Positions 49,381-58,442 of a DNA stretch of 64,000 bases are shown here, one piece after another (the first letter of the stretch is position 1; the number at the start of each line of letters is the position of its first letter). The notes below the pieces were generated by a model. The model had not been told where the DNA came from and did no database searches. It saw only the letters and a list, made by a program, of their open reading frames with translations. The DNA comes from CAG-390 sp045541375 (GTDB taxonomy: Bacteria > Bacillota > Clostridia > Oscillospirales > CAG-272), in NCBI GenBank assembly GCA_045541375.1, contig JAZQJB010000087.1, forward strand, positions 8,446 through 72,445. The letters run 5' to 3'. The translations under genes were made by a program, and so were the position numbers.

Positions 49381-50457
49381 TTAGTTGATCTTTTTGACGT
49401 TATCGAGCGTTCCGATATGCACCGTTTCCTCTTTTTCGTCCTTTTTGGGCTCTGTGGGAGTAAGTCCGGCAAGCGGATTTTTCGCCATTGCCGCCTCAAC
49501 CTCGCTGTTGGAAACGTGAGTGTATATTTGCGTGGTGTTCAACTGCTCGTGACCGAGTATCTCCTTGAGCACGCGCACGTCAACGCCGCCCTTTGAATAC
49601 ATAAGCGTCGCCGCGGTATGACGCAGCTTGTGCACCGAAAGCCCGCGGTTGCCAAGCCCCGCCGCATCAAGGTACTTATACACCATCTTTTGCACCATAC
49701 GAACGTCTATGCGCTTGCCAAGACGCGAGAGAAACAGCGCATTTTCATTCACGGTCGCAACCTTTTGCTCCTCACGCAGAGGAATATATTCTTCAAGTGA
49801 CGCACGGCAGGCATCGTTGAAGTAAAGAATTCGTTCCTTATTGCCCTTACCGAGAATACGCACCGATCGCAAGAATCTGTCAACGTCATTTATGCTTATT
49901 CCCACAAGCTCCGAAAGACGCATACCGCAGTTGAGAAAGAGCGTGACGATGCACCAATTTCGAATTCTGATAAAATCCGTCTGCGATGTGTCGTTGTGCA
50001 CGGTTTCGATGAAGTAAACGGCTTCTTCGTAAGACATATATCTCGGCAAACTTTTTTGCTTTTTCGGAGATTCAACCTTTTCTGCGGGGTTGTTGTCTAT
50101 CATCATTCGTGTCTTGCAGTAGTACTTAAAGAGTGCCCTGATAGCACAAAGCTTTCTAGCCCTGACGTTTACTTTGTTGCCAAGCTCTCTTTCGCAGAAA
50201 AAGAGATAATTATATATGTCAGATACCTCTACCGACCGAAGAAAATCAAAGTCTATCTTGTCGATTTTTATCTTTTTGCCTTCTTCCGAAGTAGGATCTA
50301 TACCGCTTCTGTCAGCAATAACAAATTGGAAAAACGCACGAATATCGCGCATATATTCGTTTACAGTCTGATGTGAGCATCCCGCAATGGTAGCCTTGTA
50401 GCTCGCAAAGTCCCTAAGTATCGGGGAGTACTCTTTGGGATTGTATTCTGTACTCAT
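49381..50457 (-). CDS. Tyrosine recombinase/integrase (XerA/C/D-like)
   Basis: A 358-residue tyrosine recombinase. The SAM-like core-binding domain covers about 10-120 (SHQTVNEYMRDIRAFFQF). The catalytic domain has Arg in NCGMRLSELVG, Lys in GKGNKER, HKLRHTA (His and Arg), LGHEQ (His) and nucleophile Tyr in TQIYTHV. Size and spacing fit chromosomal Xer-type recombinases, with a 30-residue charged C-terminal tail. No att site, phage or ICE genes are adjacent, so a housekeeping dimer-resolution or regulatory role is more likely than a prophage integrase. GAGGTG precedes the ATG. Confidence 0.93.
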   Translation of the reverse strand: MSTEYNPKEYSPILRDFASYKATIAGCSHQTVNEYMRDIRAFFQFVIADRSGIDPTSEEGKKIKIDKIDFDFLRSVEVSDIYNYLFFCERELGNKVNVRARKLCAIRALFKYYCKTRMMIDNNPAEKVESPKKQKSLPRYMSYEEAVYFIETVHNDTSQTDFIRIRNWCIVTLFLNCGMRLSELVGISINDVDRFLRSVRILGKGNKERILYFNDACRASLEEYIPLREEQKVATVNENALFLSRLGKRIDVRMVQKMVYKYLDAAGLGNRGLSVHKLRHTAATLMYSKGGVDVRVLKEILGHEQLNTTQIYTHVSNSEVEAAMAKNPLAGLTPTEPKKDEKEETVHIGTLDNVKKIN

Positions 50458-50544
50458 TATATCACCTCGAAGAGATTATATATAATATTATACAACATTT
50501 CGCAAGATTTTAGTGGATAAAATGTAAATTTTCAGTTTTTTGTG

Positions 50545-50573
50545 TTGAATATTATTAGATAAAAGTATATAAT
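50545..50573 (+). promoter_or_regulatory. Sigma-A promoter
   Basis: TTGAAT (50545-50550), 17-base spacer, TATAAT (50568-50573); serves the membrane protein at 50640 and probably the HAD and pheST genes after it. Confidence 0.7.
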
Positions 50574-50639
50574 TTATACGCTTGCGTTTCTGCAAGTCCC
50601 AAATTCGCAATTTACACAGCTTTTACGGAGGAATACACA

Positions 50640-51248
50640 ATGCGTGAATTTATGCAAAAACACTCATATAACGCAGTTCGTCTGTTTATTAATCAGATCG
50701 CGATATCGATATTCGGCCTTGTTCTCGCCATTGCTTGCGGCAGGGTTGAAAACGATACGCTCAAAATAATCACCAGCGGCGGCGCCATCATGTTTTATCT
50801 CTTCCTGACCTACGCTGCAATGTGGGAGGTCGGCTCAAAGGATAAGTTCGGCATCGACAACGGAACGAAGAAGGCAATGCCTCTTGCGGGACTTTACGTT
50901 GCTCTTCTTTCAAACAGCCTCAATCTCCTTCTTGCGATCGTGATCCTCGCTTGCAGCTTTGTACCCGAAGGAACCGCGCTTTACACAGCAGGCGCACTTG
51001 CAAAGGTCATCGCGCTCTTTATCGAGGGTATGTATACCGGTCTTCTTTCAATCGACGTCGGCGGTATGTCGCTCAACAACTATTGGCTCTCTTATTTTGT
51101 AATAATCATCCCCTCGCTCATCACCTCTGCGCTTGCTTATTGGTGCGGCACGAAGGGCTATCACTTCTCGAAGATCCTCATCCCCGAGAATCCCGAGGAC
51201 GCTGAAATCAGAAGAGAAAAGAAAAAGGCAAGGAAAAAAGAACAATGA
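50640..51248 (+). CDS. Hypothetical membrane protein
   Basis: A 202-residue protein with about four to five TM segments (near 15-38, 45-65, 85-108, 118-135, 147-167) and a Lys/Arg-rich C-terminus (KKKARKKEQ). I recognise no family. GGAGG precedes the ATG. It overlaps the HAD gene by four bases (ATGA), which suggests linked expression. Confidence 0.7.
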   Translation: MREFMQKHSYNAVRLFINQIAISIFGLVLAIACGRVENDTLKIITSGGAIMFYLFLTYAAMWEVGSKDKFGIDNGTKKAMPLAGLYVALLSNSLNLLLAIVILACSFVPEGTALYTAGALAKVIALFIEGMYTGLLSIDVGGMSLNNYWLSYFVIIIPSLITSALAYWCGTKGYHFSKILIPENPEDAEIRREKKKARKKEQ

Positions 51249-51862
51249 ACTACAAGCACTTGATCTACGACTTCGACGGAACTCTTTCCGATACCTACCC
51301 CTGTTTCACCGAAACTGTACTCGAGCTTATCAAAAAGTACGGCATTTCGGATACTTACGAAAACGTCTATTCGAATCTCAAGGTTAACGTCGGATATGCT
51401 CTCAAGCAGTATGATCTCGGCAAGGATGCTGCAGAGGCAAGACGCGATTTCCACGTTATCCACGACGAGCTTGCGCCGAAGATCCAGAAGCCCTATCCCG
51501 AGGCAGAGGAGATCCTTCGCTATGCAATGGCACAGGGACACAAAAACTATCTTTACACCCATTCGGGCAAGATCGTAAAGATCCTTCTCGAGCAGTGGGG
51601 AATTGCCGATTGCTTCGAGGATATCATCGACTCGACAATGAAATTCCCGACCAAGCCCGCTCCCGACGCACTCAATTACCTTTGCGAAAAGCACGGACTT
51701 GATAAAAAGGATTGCCTGATGATCGGTGACCGCGATATCGACACCGACTGCGGACGCAATGCGGGAATGAAGGGATGTCTTTTCGATCCCGATCATTACT
51801 ATGATAAAGCGGACGTTGATTACCGCATCGAAAACCTTCTCGAACTGAAAAACATTATCTGA
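51245..51862 (+). CDS. HAD-superfamily phosphatase (PGP-like)
   Basis: A 205-residue HAD hydrolase. Motif I YDFDGTLSDT holds the nucleophile Asp and acid/base Asp; motif II Thr/Ser is in YTHSGK; motif III Lys precedes APDAL; motif IV is MIGDRDIDTDCGRNAG. A helical cap (about 15-80) marks subfamily IA, as in phosphoglycolate phosphatase. Substrate unknown. It lies 25 bases before pheS and may be cotranscribed. Confidence 0.9.
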   Translation: MNYKHLIYDFDGTLSDTYPCFTETVLELIKKYGISDTYENVYSNLKVNVGYALKQYDLGKDAAEARRDFHVIHDELAPKIQKPYPEAEEILRYAMAQGHKNYLYTHSGKIVKILLEQWGIADCFEDIIDSTMKFPTKPAPDALNYLCEKHGLDKKDCLMIGDRDIDTDCGRNAGMKGCLFDPDHYYDKADVDYRIENLLELKNII

Positions 51863-51887
51863 TTATAAATTTGAAAGGACAAATAAA

Positions 51888-52940
51888 ATGTCACAGAACA
51901 TCGCAGAACTGAAGCAGGAATTTGCGGCAAAGCTTGCTGCCGCAGAATCTATGCAGACGCTCGAGGAGATCCGTGTTGATTTCCTTGGCAAGAAGGGAAG
52001 CGTGACAGAGCTTCTCAAGTCTATGAAGGACCTCAGCCCCGAAGAAAAGAAGACCTTCGGCCAGGAGGTAAACGTGCTCAAAAACGAGCTCGCACAGGCT
52101 ATCACCGCGAAGGGCGAAGAGCTTCGCCGCGCAGAGCTTGAGCGCGAGGTCGCATCCATGCCCGAATTTGACGTTTCGATGCCCGCAGAGCTCGATCGCG
52201 GTTCCTTCCACCCCATCACACTCGTTCAGCGCGAGTGCGAGACTATCTTCAAGTCGATGGGCTTCCACGTTGAGGACTACGCCGAGATCGTAAGCGACTA
52301 CGAATGCTTCGAGGCTCTCAATATCCCCAAGCACCATCCCGCAAGAGATATGCAGGATACCTACTACCTCACAAACGGTCAGCTTCTCAAGACACATACC
52401 AGTGCCGCACAGAACGCTATCTATAAGAAGTACCGCGATGACCTCGTAAACAACGGCGTACCGATCAAGGCGATCTTCCCCGGACGTTGCTTCAGAAACG
52501 AGGCAACCGACGCTTGCCACGAAAACACCTTCTTCCAGATGGAGGGCGTTATGGTCGATAAGAACATTTCGATCTCGAACCTCATCTTCTTCATGAAGAC
52601 AATGCTTTCCGAGGTCTTCAAGCGCGACGTCAAGGTACGTCTCCGTCCCGGATTCTTCCCCTTCGTCGAGCCCGGATTCGAGCTTGACATCTCCTGTGCT
52701 ATCTGCGGCGGAGAGGGCTGCCCCTCTTGTAAGCATTCCGGATGGCTCGAGCTCTGCCCCTGCGGTATGATCCACCCCGAGGTACTCAAGGCTGGCGGAA
52801 TCGATCCCGAGGAGTACACCGGTTTTGCATTCGGTCTCGGACTTACCAGACTTGCAATGATGCGCTACGGCGTCAAGGATATCAGAGACCTCAACAGCGG
52901 AAGCCTTAAGGTTCTTTCGCAGTTCAAGGAAGACAAATAA
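51888..52940 (+). CDS. pheS: Phenylalanyl-tRNA synthetase alpha subunit
   Basis: A 350-residue PheS. An N-terminal coiled coil (1-85) binds tRNA; class II motifs follow: motif 2 GRCFRNEATDACHENTFFQMEG and motif 3 GFAFGLGLTRLAMM. The cysteine-rich insertion CAICGGEGCPSCKHSGW, seen also in Bacillus PheS, lies near 265. No T-box leader is present: only 25 bases separate it from the HAD gene. Acts as an alpha2-beta2 tetramer with PheT. Confidence 0.97.
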   Translation: MSQNIAELKQEFAAKLAAAESMQTLEEIRVDFLGKKGSVTELLKSMKDLSPEEKKTFGQEVNVLKNELAQAITAKGEELRRAELEREVASMPEFDVSMPAELDRGSFHPITLVQRECETIFKSMGFHVEDYAEIVSDYECFEALNIPKHHPARDMQDTYYLTNGQLLKTHTSAAQNAIYKKYRDDLVNNGVPIKAIFPGRCFRNEATDACHENTFFQMEGVMVDKNISISNLIFFMKTMLSEVFKRDVKVRLRPGFFPFVEPGFELDISCAICGGEGCPSCKHSGWLELCPCGMIHPEVLKAGGIDPEEYTGFAFGLGLTRLAMMRYGVKDIRDLNSGSLKVLSQFKEDK

Positions 52941-52958
52941 GAAAGGACGGAAAGAAAA

Positions 52959-55319
52959 ATGTTTTTATCTATGAATTGGATATGCGATTACGTTGACCTT
53001 TCCGGTCTTGACAAGCTTTCGCTCATCCACAGATTCTCTCTTTCGACCGCAGAGGTTGAAAACGAAATTTTCATGAAGGGTAGCGACATAAACGGTATCG
53101 TTGTTGCCGAGATCAAGTCGGTAGAGGAGCATCCCGAATCGAGAAAGCTCCACCTTCTCAAGGTTGACATCGGCGAGGCTGAACTCGTTGACGTCGTTTG
53201 CGGCGCTCCCAACGTTGCCGTAGGACTCAAGGTTCCCTTCGCCAAACTCGGCGCGCAGATCGGTGACATCACCATCGCACCCCGTAAGCTCGCAGGCTAC
53301 ACCTCCAACGGTATGTGCTGCTCCGAAAAGGAACTCGGCATCAGCGACAACAACGACGGTCTTATGATCCTCGACCCCTCTTTCGTAAACGGTACCGACA
53401 TCAAGACCCTCTTTGACATCGACGACATCATCTTCGAGGTCGATAACAAGTCGCTCACCAACCGCCCCGACCTTTGGGGTCACTACGGAATCGCGCGCGA
53501 GTTCGCGGCTATCTCGGGCAGAGAGCTCAAGCCCCTCGATTGCGCGGATCTTAACAAGTATGCAGATCTTCCCGCAGTTGATATGAAGATCGAGGACCCG
53601 CTTTGCCAGAGATATTCCTGCCTCCAGGTTGAGAACATCACCCGCAAGGTCAGCCCCGTAAATATGCGTATCCGTCTCTACTATTGCGGTATGCGCGCAA
53701 TCAACTTCCTGACCGATATTACCAACTACATCATGCTCGAGATGGGTCAGCCCATGCACGCATTCGACTCGCGCAAGGTTGAAAAGCTCCGCATCAAGAG
53801 ATATGACCACAAGTTCTCCTTCAAGACCCTCGACGGCGTTGACCGCAACATCGACGAGGATATGCTCATGATCTGCAACGGTGACATCCCCGTTTGTATC
53901 GCAGGCGTTATGGGCGGTCTCGATTCCGAGATCGTTGAGGATACCACTAAGCTCACCCTCGAGTGCGCTACCTTCGATGCAGTTTCTGTTCGTAAGACCA
54001 CAGTTCGTCTCGCACACAGAACCGATGCTTCCCAGCGTTATGAGAAGTGCCTCGACCCCGAGATGACTCCCACTGCAGTCGCTCGTTTCGTCAAAATCAT
54101 GCAGGATGCTGACGAGGGTGCAAAGGTTATCTCCTCCCTCACCGACGAGCAGGCATATAAGTATCCCACCATCACCTTCTCCTTCGATAAGTCCTTCGTA
54201 AACCGCTATACCGGCATCGAGATCTCGGATGAGCACATTCTTACAACTCTTTCCGCGCTCGGCTTCGGCATTTCTCTCGAAGGCACCACCTTCACCGTAA
54301 CCGTTCCTTCCTGGAGATCCACCAAGGATGTAACAATGAAGGCTGACATCATCGAGGAGATCACCCGTATCTACGGCTACGATAACTTCGATATCAATAC
54401 CGTTTATGCTCCTTCCTATCCCATCCGCGCAAGCCTCAAGAAGAGCGTCGAGGAGCAGATCAAGGACCTCCTTGTAAAGAGATTCTCCTGCCACGAGCTT
54501 CATTCCTATATCTGGACCTATAACGATGAATATAAGGAGCTCGGTATCGAGGTTGAGGATAATGTAAAGATCGCGGGCGCAGCCAACCCCAACATCGAAA
54601 CTCTCCGCAAGTCAATCATCCCCACCCAGCTCTGTCAGGTCAAGTACAACACCGCTTATGCGCCCGAATTCGGCGTATTTGAGATCGGTTGTGTTGTTGA
54701 CGGACTCAAGGAAGACGGACTCTGCAACGAAAAGAAGAAACTCGCGATCACCCTCTTCTCGAAGACCGAGAGCATGGAGACCGTCTACGGCAAACTCTGC
54801 AACATCATCGCAGTCCTCGCCGACGACATCAAGCACGCTCCCGTTAAGTTCTTAAAGAAGGATGCAACTCATTCCTATCAGCATCCCAGAAACCTCAACG
54901 CAGTTTACTGCGGCGAGACCGAGATCGGCGAGATCGGTATCGTATATCCCACCGTATCCAAGAAGATCGACAAGAAGGCGTCCATCGTTTACGCCGAGAT
55001 CGACGTTGAGGCATTCGCAAACTGCGATAAGGTCGCACTTGTTTACGATGAACCCTCCAAGTATCCCGAAATGGATATCGACCTCACCTTCATGACAGAG
55101 ATCTACGCCCCCATCGGCGAGTCCGTCAAGGCACACGGAGGCGCTCTCGTCAAGAATGTCAAGGTCACCGACAGATATGCAGACGAGTCCGGCAAATCCG
55201 TCACCGTCCGCATCACATTCGCTGACAAGACCAGAACCCTCACCCGCGACGAAGTCATGGCAATCGCCGACAAGGTAATCGCAGACCTCGCAGAAAAGGG
55301 AATTGCGCTTAAGTCTTAA
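52959..55319 (+). CDS. pheT: Phenylalanyl-tRNA synthetase beta subunit
   Basis: A 786-residue PheT of normal length. The N-terminal OB/Trbp111-like tRNA-binding domain (about 40-150, GIVVAEIKSVEEHPESRKL) is followed by the B3/B4 editing domain (about 210-380), B5 (about 405-475), a class II-like core (about 480-680) and the C-terminal ferredoxin-fold anticodon-binding domain (about 690-785, YPEMDIDLTFM). AAAGGACGGAAAG precedes the ATG, 18 bases after pheS. Confidence 0.97.
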   Translation: MFLSMNWICDYVDLSGLDKLSLIHRFSLSTAEVENEIFMKGSDINGIVVAEIKSVEEHPESRKLHLLKVDIGEAELVDVVCGAPNVAVGLKVPFAKLGAQIGDITIAPRKLAGYTSNGMCCSEKELGISDNNDGLMILDPSFVNGTDIKTLFDIDDIIFEVDNKSLTNRPDLWGHYGIAREFAAISGRELKPLDCADLNKYADLPAVDMKIEDPLCQRYSCLQVENITRKVSPVNMRIRLYYCGMRAINFLTDITNYIMLEMGQPMHAFDSRKVEKLRIKRYDHKFSFKTLDGVDRNIDEDMLMICNGDIPVCIAGVMGGLDSEIVEDTTKLTLECATFDAVSVRKTTVRLAHRTDASQRYEKCLDPEMTPTAVARFVKIMQDADEGAKVISSLTDEQAYKYPTITFSFDKSFVNRYTGIEISDEHILTTLSALGFGISLEGTTFTVTVPSWRSTKDVTMKADIIEEITRIYGYDNFDINTVYAPSYPIRASLKKSVEEQIKDLLVKRFSCHELHSYIWTYNDEYKELGIEVEDNVKIAGAANPNIETLRKSIIPTQLCQVKYNTAYAPEFGVFEIGCVVDGLKEDGLCNEKKKLAITLFSKTESMETVYGKLCNIIAVLADDIKHAPVKFLKKDATHSYQHPRNLNAVYCGETEIGEIGIVYPTVSKKIDKKASIVYAEIDVEAFANCDKVALVYDEPSKYPEMDIDLTFMTEIYAPIGESVKAHGGALVKNVKVTDRYADESGKSVTVRITFADKTRTLTRDEVMAIADKVIADLAEKGIALKS

Positions 55320-55325
55320 TATATT

Positions 55326-55356
55326 AAAAGGAGTCTGTTGCGGCAGACTCCTTTTT
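55326..55356 (+). terminator. Intrinsic terminator after pheT
   Basis: A 12-bp stem (55326-55337 with 55344-55355, loop TTGCGG) ending in TTTTT. Confidence 0.9.
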
Positions 55357-55433
55357 CAATGATAATGGTTTTCCGTCTTGCAGAACGAGTGCTTATTATA
55401 CGTTTTATCAGCAATATTATCACGAGTTTGTAG

Positions 55434-55455
55434 GGGACGGCGCCCTCGACGTCCC
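55434..55455. repeat. GGGACG palindrome in the pheT-XRE gap
   Basis: GGGACG (55434-55439) and CGTCCC (55450-55455) flank GCGCCCTCGA. It stands out as GC-rich within an AT-rich 310-base gap (55320-55629) that otherwise holds only the pheT terminator and no gene. It resembles the palindrome at 10512-10534. Confidence 0.5.
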
Positions 55456-55629
55456 AAACCCAATGAAATTATTGATGTGTATTTTATTATGTATAAACAT
55501 TCAATATTTGATTTATTCAAACGCCGCTTGAATAATATAAATAGCGCAGTTATTGATTTTTACCGCAATTTGTGTTATTATATTATCAAAAGATGCGCAA
55601 CTTTGAATAATGATGTAACGGGGGTTATT

Positions 55630-56781
55630 ATGGCAGATTTGAAGATAGGGGAAGTAATTTTTCGTGAAAGAAGGAAACTGAAAATGACGCAGGAGGAACT
55701 GGCCCGCTCTCTTGATGTTTCCGCGCAAGCCGTATCTAATTGGGAACGTGGTGGTTATCCCGATATAACGCTTCTGCCAAGAATTGCGAATTACTTCAAG
55801 ATTACGGTTGATGAGCTTATCGGGAATGATGAGGCAAGCAGACAAACTGAGATAGAAGGTTTTATGGAAAAATACAATAAATCTGCTCCTGCCGAGCAGT
55901 TGTCATTGTCAAAAGAATATTACAAGAAATATCCAATGGATTATACGGTTTGCGAATCTCTTGCATTGGCAATTTTGCGAAACAAACATTGTTGGAAAGA
56001 TGATTATCCGCTTCTCAAAGAAGCGTGCGAAAAGATACTATCGGAGTGCACATGGGAATATGCTCGCCAAAATGCAAGAGAATGTATGAGTATTGTCTGT
56101 CCCGATGAAGAATGGGAAAACTGGAAGTATAAGAGCGAACAGTTTTATTCTTCCTGTCAGAATGAGCGCATCGAAGAACGCTTTTGGCAGAGAGAAAAAC
56201 AAGAAGAGTATAAAAATCATAATACGGCGAACAATCTTTTGAGCTTAATGCATTTCTTGGGGCGCGAATATATGCGGTATTTTGAGAAAGACAATTATAT
56301 GATATTTGAAGATCCGCAGAGGACGGCAGCGCTGATGAAATACAGGATGAAAATAATCGAATGTATTTCGAATGACGGTGGGGTACCCGAGGCTTGGAGC
56401 GGATGTTATGCCGACCTATGTTTGAAAGCAGCTGGAGCACTGATAGGAGCGGGAGAGCTTGATGAAGGATACGCTTATCTCGAGAGCGCTTTTGAACTTT
56501 TTGAAGTTTGGCAGAGAATACCTAACGGAGCAAAAATGGAAGTAGGCAATCCCGCACTTTTCGGGAATGCAAAAATTTCAAAGATAGAGAAGAATTGTGA
56601 AGTCAATATATTTCTCGAGAATGGTACGAAAGTCTGGATTCCCTACCTTTGGCTTTTTTGGCAAAATTCAAATGATATTTTGCACGCAATGACGAATTGG
56701 CCGTGGTTTGACGGTGTGCGAGAGGACAGAAGATATATTGAATTGCTTGAACGAGCGAAAGAACTTGCTGGTACGAAATGA
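55630..56781 (+). CDS. XRE-family regulator with TPR-like C-terminal domain
   Basis: A 383-residue protein. Residues 1-70 are a Cro/CI helix-turn-helix (MTQEELARSLDVSAQAVSNWERG). The remaining 300 residues are all-helical, Trp/Tyr/Glu-rich and look like TPR-type repeats, as in many Clostridia XRE regulators that bind peptides or partner proteins. The ATG at 55630 is chosen because the HTH starts there; the frame runs upstream to 55378 through non-coding sequence. AT-richer than pheT, so possibly acquired. Target genes unknown. Confidence 0.85.
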   Translation: MADLKIGEVIFRERRKLKMTQEELARSLDVSAQAVSNWERGGYPDITLLPRIANYFKITVDELIGNDEASRQTEIEGFMEKYNKSAPAEQLSLSKEYYKKYPMDYTVCESLALAILRNKHCWKDDYPLLKEACEKILSECTWEYARQNARECMSIVCPDEEWENWKYKSEQFYSSCQNERIEERFWQREKQEEYKNHNTANNLLSLMHFLGREYMRYFEKDNYMIFEDPQRTAALMKYRMKIIECISNDGGVPEAWSGCYADLCLKAAGALIGAGELDEGYAYLESAFELFEVWQRIPNGAKMEVGNPALFGNAKISKIEKNCEVNIFLENGTKVWIPYLWLFWQNSNDILHAMTNWPWFDGVREDRRYIELLERAKELAGTK

Positions 56782-56814
56782 AAATAGGGGAGGCAAAAAG
56801 CTTCCCCTGTTTAA

Positions 56815-57585
56815 TTAATAGTATTCCTCCGGAATATCCTTCAGCTCTTCGCACAGATCGTAATCAGCCTTCTCCCATAGCATACTTATGACCTCTGTTC
56901 CGCGTACCGCGTCAAATATTCCTATCGTAGCATTTCCGAGCTTATCGTTTTTCAAAGCTCCAAGTGTCTCAAGCGGCTTTCTGTATACTTCAAAATTACT
57001 TGAGCCCGTATTCTTTCCGTGCTTTCGATAAGTCAGCGAATATCGCTTTCCATCGTAGTCAATCACCGTAAGCTGTATAGGCTCTGCCAAGCGACCCGGA
57101 AGATCGATCATTTCGTCAATAGAGTGTATGTAGGTATTGCGGTCAAGACCTACACCGATCAAAAGTACTTTTGCCTTTTCATCATAAAGCCTGCGCCAAA
57201 CGCCACCCTCAAAACATGGGGAAGTGGCAAGCTCCTCACCCTTGACAAATTCTGCCGCGCGCCTACCGAAAGCCGCAACAGAGTGAGTCGGATGCAACGA
57301 TCGCACGCCGTCCTTTCTGAACGCCGCAACGGTCGGAAGTGCGCCAATGCAAGGCTCTGTGACAGAAACGTCATAGACAGGCTGATTTTTGCCGACGTTG
57401 CTCCAGGTGTGCGTCGGAACTAAAAACAGTCCATCGGTAAGATATGAGGTGAAAGCATCTATCAACCCATCGCAACCGCCCTCAACCTCTCCGAGTGAAC
57501 GCATAGAAGTATGAACCAAAACGGTATCGTCACGCTTGATGCCGATCCGTTCCAAAAATGCATGAATATCTGCTCGTGTCAGCAT
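56815..57585 (-). CDS. Aminoglycoside 3-N-acetyltransferase-like protein
   Basis: A 256-residue acetyltransferase of the Antibiotic_NAT family (AAC(3)/YokD type). Hallmarks: VLVHTSMRSLGEVEGG at the N-terminus, VPTHTWS, and the acetyl-CoA/catalytic segment LHPTHSVAAFGRRA. Most chromosomal members have no proven resistance role and may acetylate other amines, so resistance should not be assumed. AGGAG precedes the ATG. It lies 14 bases after an SDR gene on the same strand; the two probably form an operon. Confidence 0.9.
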   Translation of the reverse strand: MLTRADIHAFLERIGIKRDDTVLVHTSMRSLGEVEGGCDGLIDAFTSYLTDGLFLVPTHTWSNVGKNQPVYDVSVTEPCIGALPTVAAFRKDGVRSLHPTHSVAAFGRRAAEFVKGEELATSPCFEGGVWRRLYDEKAKVLLIGVGLDRNTYIHSIDEMIDLPGRLAEPIQLTVIDYDGKRYSLTYRKHGKNTGSSNFEVYRKPLETLGALKNDKLGNATIGIFDAVRGTEVISMLWEKADYDLCEELKDIPEEYY

Positions 57586-57599
57586 TGTCCAACTCCTGA

Positions 57600-58319
57600 T
57601 TAGACCGGAAATCCCCCGTCAACGGGAATGCAAGCGCCGGTGATAAACGAGGCATTATCCGAAGCCAAAAATCCGATAACCGCGGCAACTTCTTCAGCTT
57701 TTCCAATTCTGCAAAGAGGCGTAGCCTCCGCAAGCTCCTTCATAGCCGCCTCATCGAGCATTGAATTCATATCGGTATCAATAACACCCGGCTCAACGCA
57801 GTTGACGGTAATGCCCGAAGGACCAAGTTCCTTTGCAAGCGCTTGCGTAAGTCCGCGAAGTCCCGCCTTCGATGCCGAATAATGAACCTCGCAGGAAGCG
57901 CCCATACGTCCCCAAACCGAACCGACATTTATAATTTTACCGCTTTTTTGCGATACCATCAACTTTGCCGCCTCACGCGAGAGGGTAAAAGCCGATGAAA
58001 GATTCGTGTCGATCATACGCCGCCAAGCCTCGTCCGAAATATCGGTAAAGAGTGAAAACTCCGCAATTCCCGCGCAGTTTATCAGAATGTCAATGCCTCC
58101 AAGCTGATTGGTAGCCTCCACGAACGCCGATTTTGCGCTCTGTGCGTCCGAAACGTCCGCTTTGATCGGGAAGGCACCTGTGAGATTCGCGATCTCTTGG
58201 GCTTTTTCATCGGCTCTGTGATAAATAAAGGCAACACGGTCGCCTTGCTCTGCAAAATATTTAACCGTCGCCGCGCCGATCCCGCGCGCGCCGCCGCTTA
58301 TCAAAACTCTCTTGTTCAT
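57600..58319 (-). CDS. Short-chain dehydrogenase/reductase (FabG-like)
   Basis: A 239-residue SDR: NAD(P)-binding SGGARGIGAAT, NCAGIAEF, and the catalytic Ser/Tyr/Lys of NVGSVWGRMGASCEVHYSASKAG, then EPGVIDTDMNS. It is closest in pattern to 3-oxoacyl-ACP reductases, but no fatty-acid genes are adjacent, and pairing with an acetyltransferase suggests a specialised reductase. Arg after the first Gly-rich loop is consistent with NADPH. It shares a divergent intergenic region with the GH106-like gene. Confidence 0.88.
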   Translation of the reverse strand: MNKRVLISGGARGIGAATVKYFAEQGDRVAFIYHRADEKAQEIANLTGAFPIKADVSDAQSAKSAFVEATNQLGGIDILINCAGIAEFSLFTDISDEAWRRMIDTNLSSAFTLSREAAKLMVSQKSGKIINVGSVWGRMGASCEVHYSASKAGLRGLTQALAKELGPSGITVNCVEPGVIDTDMNSMLDEAAMKELAEATPLCRIGKAEEVAAVIGFLASDNASFITGACIPVDGGFPV

Positions 58320-58383
58320 AATGCACCTCGGTGTTTTTCTATATGAATTATATCATAAAATAATAAAATCTGCAAGAGAAATA

Positions 58384-58412
58384 TTTACTTTCTTTTGTCT
58401 TTGTGATATAAT
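58384..58412 (+). promoter_or_regulatory. Extended -10 promoter of the GH106-like gene
   Basis: TTTACT (58384-58389), 17-base spacer, TATAAT (58407-58412) preceded by TGA; GAGGTGA lies before the ATG at 58443. Confidence 0.7.
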
Positions 58413-58442
58413 TAAGATAGAAAACTATTCCGAGGTGACGAA

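Noticed and set aside
49381..50457. Prophage or integrative element around the tyrosine recombinase
   Set aside because: Flanking genes are housekeeping or MutS-like; no phage, conjugation, att-site or tRNA target is visible.
51863..51887. T-box leader before pheS
   Set aside because: Only 25 bases separate pheS from the upstream HAD gene and no T-box consensus is present.
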